From contig JAHQIW010004068.1 of NCBI GenBank assembly GCA_019055375.1, positions 26,376-90,375 of the forward strand: 64,000 nucleotides of DNA. The letters run 5' to 3'. A program made the translations under genes and the position numbers. This document shows, in pieces, positions 58,161 through 64,000 of the stretch (positions are counted from its first letter, which is position 1; each line of letters begins with the position of its first letter). The notes beneath the pieces are model-generated. The model searched no databases. It was not told the DNA's origin and worked only from the letters and a program-made list of their open reading frames with translations. This DNA comes from Parelaphostrongylus tenuis. Taxonomy: Eukaryota > Nematoda > Chromadorea > Rhabditida > Metastrongylidae.

Positions 58161-58374
58161 TCTTATTATAGTATACTGGTCATAATTTCACGTGTGATAA
58201 CCCGAGTGCATGTAAGAAATGCCATCTAATTTGATTTTTATTTGAAACAATAATGCTTTAAATAATAACAGTCACAGGTTAAGAGTAGATACACAATTAG
58301 AAAGATAGTTGAGGACTGAAAATAAACACACTAGTTGGCGAAAGTTTGTCCTTCGTCTATGATCATTTCGAAAT

Positions 58375-58605
58375 ATGATGGGTGGATGATCTGGGAGGTT
58401 TGTAGATTTCAGGCCGGTGGGGGGTGGTAGTAACCAAGGGCGCAAGTTTTGAAAGGAGGCCTCCTTGTGACGGCCAGCAAGTGTTGCAGGATAATTCTGA
58501 AGAAGCAAAGAGTATTCGCCATCGGCTAAGGCTATTCAAAGGAGTAACCCGGGGCACCCCCATCCATGCATTACTATCCTCGGACTATGCCGACCGAACC
58601 ATACG
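58375..58605 (-). other. GC-rich block with long open minus frames
   Basis: Two overlapping minus frames (58,272-58,508 and 58,363-58,563) are open, and the block is clearly richer in G+C than its surroundings. The peptide contains LPPPTGLKSTNLPDHPP. It is not recognised and may be the end of a repeat or an old gene fragment. Confidence 0.25.
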
Positions 58606-59084
58606 GTTGTGAAAAAACTGCACCTGTATATATTGCTCACAGCGAACAGGACGCACTATTCATATGGCTCAAAATATAAATCATTAGGCACTAATAAAAT
58701 TTAGGTACTTGAAGACACTAAAGAAGGCATAGGTCGTCAAATCGTTAGCCCTCAAATTTCATATATTAGACAAAGAGATATTAGCTTATTAGTAAGGCAG
58801 TATTATGAAGTCCGCTCCTATTCAAAGGAACAAATTGATAGCTTTTTGAGGATGGTGAGGGTAATTTTCGGCCATCGAGTTTTGTTGAAACAAAGCGCCT
58901 GAACAGTACTTTAGACCTCACAAACCCAGCTCAAAACATGTTATATTAATAACCAGACTACTTTTGTTTGTTTCAACGATGTCTATAGAAAAGTAGTTGT
59001 ATGGGAACGATCTAATAATTTATAAATGCCGGAAGGCCAAGGGCAATCTACTGTGCGGAACACATGCCCATTCTAGTGAATTCC

Positions 59085-59270
59085 TTCACTAGATGGAACG
59101 TGGACATAGCATGTCCTGTATTCCTCTTAGTGTAAAGAAGTTGGCTTCCCCAACAAGAGTGGCTGGGACGAAAGGCACTGTGCAATTAGGCATGTCAAGG
59201 CCGAAATCAGTGTATTGCACTGTACAACTGCTATATACGGACCAGCATGTGTGGTTAAAAGAAAAATTAT
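59085..59270. repeat. R4-related fragment
   Basis: 'cttcactagatggaacgtgg' and 'gcatgtcaaggccgaaatcagtgtattgcactg' follow the R2/R4 order seen near 3,550 and 26,450. Confidence 0.35.
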
Positions 59271-59639
59271 CAGGTCATAATTTATCATATCAATTCGTCG
59301 CGCTTCGCGTTCACCACTTTAATGAGGATTTATATTCTTCATGAATATGCGTAAAGTACTGGTCAATCAAAATCTTTTTGGCAATCTCAAGGGTAGCCAG
59401 TACCGCGGCTTTCGTTAATGAAGGCTGGAGTGATGGGAATTGATCTTGCGTTAAGCTCCGCCCGAAACATCACTAGCCACTCAATCACTGGAGAACCTTC
59501 GATCCAGGAATGAAATCCGTATCAAACAGGTGAAGAGGATTTTATATGGATTAATAATCATTCCTCACAAAATATCAACCTCATTTACCTCCTTTCTGAG
59601 ACTGGTTTAACAAAAAGTGTCTCGTTGACACTTTTTCAT

Positions 59640-60630
59640 AGTCCAGATTTCAAACAAAAGCAGGCAATGCTTTTAGAAAAGGCTGGTCGCGATATCCATT
59701 GCTATATGAAGCCACCTTAGACATGCGCTGAGAACATTATCCAAAATATCACATGGATATACCTATTGCCATACAATCCACACACAGAAGTGGTGCTGAC
59801 TACTGACTGTTATTGACTCTGCCACTATTCAGGGTTGTGAGTATGATCTTACTGCCAAGAATAGGCTTGTTATCTCCCTCTTCTGAAGCTGCAAGCTTCC
59901 TGAATCTCGTTTGTGCTGTATGGAAGTCCTTTTTAAGTATAGACAAATAATGCTATACCGCAAAAGTGTCCGTCACAGTAGAATCCTTCTCAGCATATCA
60001 GGAACAGATCGAGAGATCACTGAATTTTTGAGACTGTCAAGGTCGACAGCACGTGTTTCGGGAATCATAAATTGCTCTACAACAGACCAACATGTAATGG
60101 ATTGAAAAATGATTATCGGCAGGCATTTTAGAACTTGAAGCGTGGTCTTATGAAACACGTGTCCGACACTGCGAACTCACTGATATTTTAACTGATAGAA
60201 CGTGTGAAATGTTCGTCTTTGCCAACCCTATTACGAGGGGTTGAGATCCTCTGAGAGAATTGGACTAAATGGTACCTCCCGACTGATGAGATTGTCAAGG
60301 TCGAAAGTCGCGTATCGGACTCTATAAGTTTCCCTATAACAGACCACATGCATGACTCAAAACATAATTATCAGGCACACTGAATTTTCATTCGAGTCGT
60401 TATCTTCAACTGCAGGATCCCTGTTAGAAAATATCAGATGCCAAGAACAAGCTAGAGGACTGAATGCTCAAATTTTCACTCAAAATTTACTCACATCTTG
60501 CAACTCTATAATCTAAGAAGGGCATTTTTAAACACCGGATTCGACTCACGACTATGCAGTTACATGTAAAAGTCAACTCATACTCAAGAGAAAAAGCGGT
60601 ACTTTTCTGTTAGACGGCACAACAAAAAAT
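59640..60630 (+). repeat. R2 composite repeat, copy 3
   Basis: It is collinear with 3,055-3,960 ('gcgatatccattgctatatg', 'ggttgtgagtatgatc', 'tttttgagactgtcaagg', 'acctcccgactgatgag') and leads into an R3 element as in the other two copies. Confidence 0.6.
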
Positions 60631-60634
60631 GAGC

Positions 60635-61945
60635 CGATTCCATTCCCTGAGCAGGAAATGTTCATAGGAATGTTAGTAATTATTCAAAAGCTTTCTCGTT
60701 ACAACCCCACATGGTCGATTTTCGAAAAAAGTCTTTTTTAAAAATGATTGGCAAAAGTTTCATGTGTTTGACACACCGCCGTTCTTTTCGCATAACAGAG
60801 TTCTTTCTTTGGACTATTACTGATTATTCGATCGCAGTAAAAATATGGGGAATAAAGTTCTCGGCGTTAGTGAATTCCTGAGCTATGCGCCATGCATTGG
60901 TCTTCGATTTTAAGTTTGTTTGAGGTGATTTGAATGCATATGTGATAACTCGCAGTGGCCATTCCGCTGTATCGAATCAGTGGTGCTTATCCTCCCAGAA
61001 AGGTGTGCGACCAGTCCGGTATCAATTTACCGACCATGGAGGGATGGATGGCTTGGTGAGCCATGAGCGCAACATCGAAACCATCGACTCGTGTGTGACG
61101 CAGAGTACTAACCACTGCGCCACAGTGCTCTCGATAGTGTAATATATGCTGGTTTCAACGCTGTGCTTATTTTCTGGATAGATCGCCTTCTCTGTAGTGC
61201 AGCAGGGCAAATAAGTTGAATTCACACACACACCGGAAAATTGGCCAGTTCATGAGCAGCTGGGTGAGGCGGGAAAAAGGTGGGTTGACGCGATGATCGA
61301 TTGAATCTTTCCGGTCAGTCTTGTAAAGAGCGACCTTTGTTGTTCAGTTAGGAAAATATTCATTGGGTCTAAGAGAAATGTTCTCATAAAAGGTATGACT
61401 CTCGTATAAAATGCTTCAAATACTTTTGTTTTATAATGAATACGGAAAAAATCAATTATCTCTATGCCATCTAGATGGAAATCAAAAGGCCAGAGCGTCT
61501 AATCGCTTCCAACAGCAATTCGAAGACATTCAGATACTACGAGATTCTTTCTACACATTCATATGCACGAAAATTGATGGATCATCATATCGGACCACTT
61601 TGTTACCTCAGCCAGCGCGCTCATGAATTGGCCAAAAACCAACTGCTCGCGTATGAAAATTCAAATCAATTTCCCTGCTGCGCTGCAGAGAAGCGGTCCA
61701 TGAGAAAAGAAGCACTAGTGTTAATTAAACAAACATTAGGCTATCGAATGATTTTATAACGGTTCCAAGAAAGGGCTCTATCTGGCGAGAAATATGCGCG
61801 TATGAAACATGATTTTAATCTAAATTTTACAGCGCTTCGGAAGGGTCTTTTTGAAAATTGGCTAAATGCAATTGTAGCAGATACTTAAGCTTTCAAATGA
61901 TCACTAACACTCGTACGAAAAGTTTCTATCCAGCAAATGAGTTTG
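60635..61945. mobile_element. R3 TIR element carrying SINE-A, R2 copy 3
   Basis: The left end 'gaatgttagtaattattc' and right end 'aatgatcactaacactcgtacg...ccagcaaatgag' are inverted. SINE-A sits at 60,841-61,131. About 0.3 kb more internal sequence is present than in the 26.8 kb copy. Plus frames at 61,411-61,759 lie in that part and look non-coding. Confidence 0.65.
60841..61131 (-). repeat. SINE-A copy, same insertion as at 27.0 kb
   Basis: The flanks CGATCGCAGTAA (60,829-60,840) and CGATAGTGTAAT (61,132-61,143) are diverged forms of the target duplication at 27,034 and 27,341. This shows that one insertion was later copied with its host element. Confidence 0.75.
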
Positions 61946-62164
61946 GATTGGCGTATGCCGCCGTGTGAGAGAAAAATTCATTCCACAGCTATTATTTATT
62001 GAGATTTATCCAAACCATTACTTAGATTTGAAATGATATCGGTGTTCAAAACTTTGGCGAAAGAATACAAGCGGCTCAATAAAAATCATGACGTTTGCGT
62101 GATGAAGACTAAGAGTTCAAAAGTCATGAGGAGACGTTTGTCTTCAGAAACAATCTAGTCACTA

Positions 62165-63560
62165 TGCCATTATGGAATCACATATGCCAGAGGCAGTCGC
62201 CCACATAAGTCTCATTTTAAAATACGCTGCTAAAAACTATAAAAAAGACTTCAAGGAGAAAAGAGCACTAACTTTGGGCGAAGAAGCACACGGTGAAGAA
62301 ACCACTCGTGACTTATTTTGAAATTTCGCTACTTATATGGCTAAGATAAACGCACTCGGACGCTCATACGACATTATATAACTTCTATAAAAACGTCGCT
62401 ATGCGCTCATGTGAAATGAAGGAAGATAACTTTGTCGTCTCACCAGTTCTTCCTCCGCAATACGACTTGCTATCTCGTTGCTGAAAAATTGAACGATATG
62501 CGGTACGGATAGTGCAGGATTTGAACAGGTGTAAAACTTTTGGCAAATTCTGTTAATACAATGCCTTGATTCCAACACGTTATATCTCAGAATAAAAAGC
62601 TTTCCCAACCAGTCAAAGATCTGTAGAACCGCGGCATTGTTCAAAAAGAGAGATCTCCAGTAAATCGGCAACTAACGCCCACTCTGCTTGCTATCTGTCT
62701 CCTATAAACTATTCACCTAAACGGCATCGAACGTAATAAAGACTTGCGTGCAAGCAGGGCCCGTAATCAGAGACGATTTTTCAAGAAGAATTTCGCCTCA
62801 TTAACTTCCTGATAGCGATTGGTAAATGAAACTCTTTTGGGAAACATGTGAAATAAACCACTGTCGTGAGGATGATGGTAAATTACGATAATATCAGAAG
62901 AGGAGAATTAATGAAGGTAGCTAAAATGTTTATTAGATGAAATGGCCAACCTATAAGTTATGGACCAGTAACCGAGAAAAGTGAGCGTTGATCGTCGAAA
63001 GGGTGAAAGCAGCCTTGTTTGAGCGTTATTGATGAACTCAACAAACGAGCTCATTTGCATTCTTATCAATAGGTCAACTAACGATAAAAAACATGAAGTT
63101 GAATCATAGGGCTGAATCATTATGGGTATCACATTAAGACAGATGCACTATTTCAATCTCTAAATCGAACAAAAATTCCAGTAGGACAGGCAGCTGGATT
63201 TTCATCAAACCTCGCCTAATACCCAAAAAGCACATAACAAAATGCGTTATAGCAAGATTAGCAGCCGATTTCAGTGGATACGGAAAATACTAGAACCTAA
63301 GGAAGGCAAGAGCGCAAATCCCTTAACTGTTCAAACACAGTATATAAATTTCGATTCTCATAGAGAGGCAGAATGAATTCTGAAAAAGACAAGGTTTTGC
63401 AAACAACGCTCATCGTTATAGTGTTCAATGGCAAAAGAACCCCTGTGATCTTGTGATCCAAAAATCACCTTTGAAGTTTGATGACAGTAAGAGCATCTCG
63501 TGTGCAAGAATGTCAACTTTTTTTCCGCCTTCCCGCGAATTCATAAAGTTGGCATTAATT
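62165..63560 (+). pseudogene. Ancient RTE-like relic, R2 copy 3 tail
   Basis: It is homologous to 28,120-30,585. It reads YKKDFKEKRALTLGEEAHG near 62,240 and ALFKKRDL near 62,640, then PLCLLSVSYKLFT (compare NYRPICLLSVVYKLF). No palm motif is intact. It lacks the R4 insert and some of the internal sequence found in copy 2. Confidence 0.5.
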
Positions 63561-63779
63561 ACCTACTCACTATTCTGTGCTATCTCATCCGATCACCAAA
63601 TGGTGTTTTTCTCGTAGCCCGGCAACGTATCTGATAGAAAATATTATCACTGGACTCATCTAAGGAGAGCTAAAAAATAGAGGCTGGAACACTTTCGCAA
63701 AGAATGAATCTTTATAAAAAAGACTTCAAAAAATATTGGTTCATTTTGTTGAACGAGGATAAATAAAGAAACAACCTCT

Positions 63780-64000
63780 TTTAATGGACGAAAACATTTC
63801 ATGGGAGCGTTAGTAATCATCAGGAAGCACAAATCTCTGGCTACTGGGCTACGTAGCCGTTTTTCAGAAAATTCTTCTTATGACGCTATAGCGTTTCTAG
63901 TGAAAATTATGCCTTACATCGGCCGTGTACTTCGAGCATCACTTCGCTGGAAGCACGAAAACGCATATGATCGTATAGGCGAAATCTTGCAGTTTCAGAG
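63780..64000. mobile_element. R3 element, left end, cut by window edge
   Basis: 'gggagcgttagtaatcatcagg', 'ctacgtagccgtttttcag' and 'gacgctatagcgtttctag' follow the R3 left half. The rest lies beyond the window. Confidence 0.5.

Noticed and set aside
1..64000. CRISPR arrays, bacterial operons, rRNA genes
   Set aside because: No regularly spaced short repeats, ribosome binding sites or rRNA-like sequence; all repeats have dispersed or inverted structure typical of eukaryotic elements.

Overview
The window looks like repeat-rich nuclear DNA of a parasitic strongylid nematode, most likely a hookworm or close relative. Three things point there: a degenerate RTE-clade reverse transcriptase that reads like the RTE proteins I recall from hookworm genomes; several mariner transposase relics; and a spliced gene with mostly short introns that belongs to a nematode secreted-protein family I recognise from memory. 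There is no sign of operon structure, ribosome binding sites, CRISPR arrays or bacterial genes. All family assignments come from reading the sequence; no search was run.

Only one host gene can be assembled with confidence. It lies on the minus strand at 50,734-53,782 and has five exons, a signal peptide followed by a CGVMP motif, and a polyadenylation signal 23 bases past the stop. It encodes about 223 residues, but exon 5 carries one extra base near 50,836, so it is either a recent pseudogene or a sequence error. Its 1.9 kb third intron holds a terminal-inverted-repeat (TIR) element and a long open frame broken by a single stop. Smaller possible exons lie at 43.6-45.4 kb (minus), where one open frame resembles a netrin/TIMP (NTR) domain.

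The rest is layered mobile DNA. I use working names. R3 is a TIR element of about 0.7 kb with ends of up to 150 bp and about ten copies. R4 is a foldback element with a recurring CACGTGTTTCG core. SINE-A is a tRNA-derived element of about 295 bp with nine copies. SINE-B is a family of tRNA-like palindromic elements with about eight copies. R1 is a 2.6-3.0 kb repeat present twice (9,330-11,925 and 33,460-36,470). R2 is a composite present three times (near 3.1, 25.6 and 59.6 kb), and its two longer copies run into ancient RTE relics. R5 and R6 are shorter repeats. R1 and several other sites carry decayed pieces of an unrecognised protein-coding family.

The nesting can be partly ordered. SINE-A sits inside R3 with a duplicated target, while other R3 copies show the empty site. 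A SINE-B palindrome sits inside R6 with a duplicated target of about 15 bp, and an empty copy lies 1.8 kb away. By area the clearest elements are the truncated RTE at 22,840-25,010 (minus), a second RTE piece at 45,735-46,365 (minus), and mariner relics at 8.3-8.9, 17.1-17.3, 30.9-31.6, 32.1-32.5 and 46.6-46.8 kb. Stretches at 6-8, 14-15, 20.3-22.8, 36.5-38.4, 47.9-50.7 and 53.8-58 kb show little that I can interpret.
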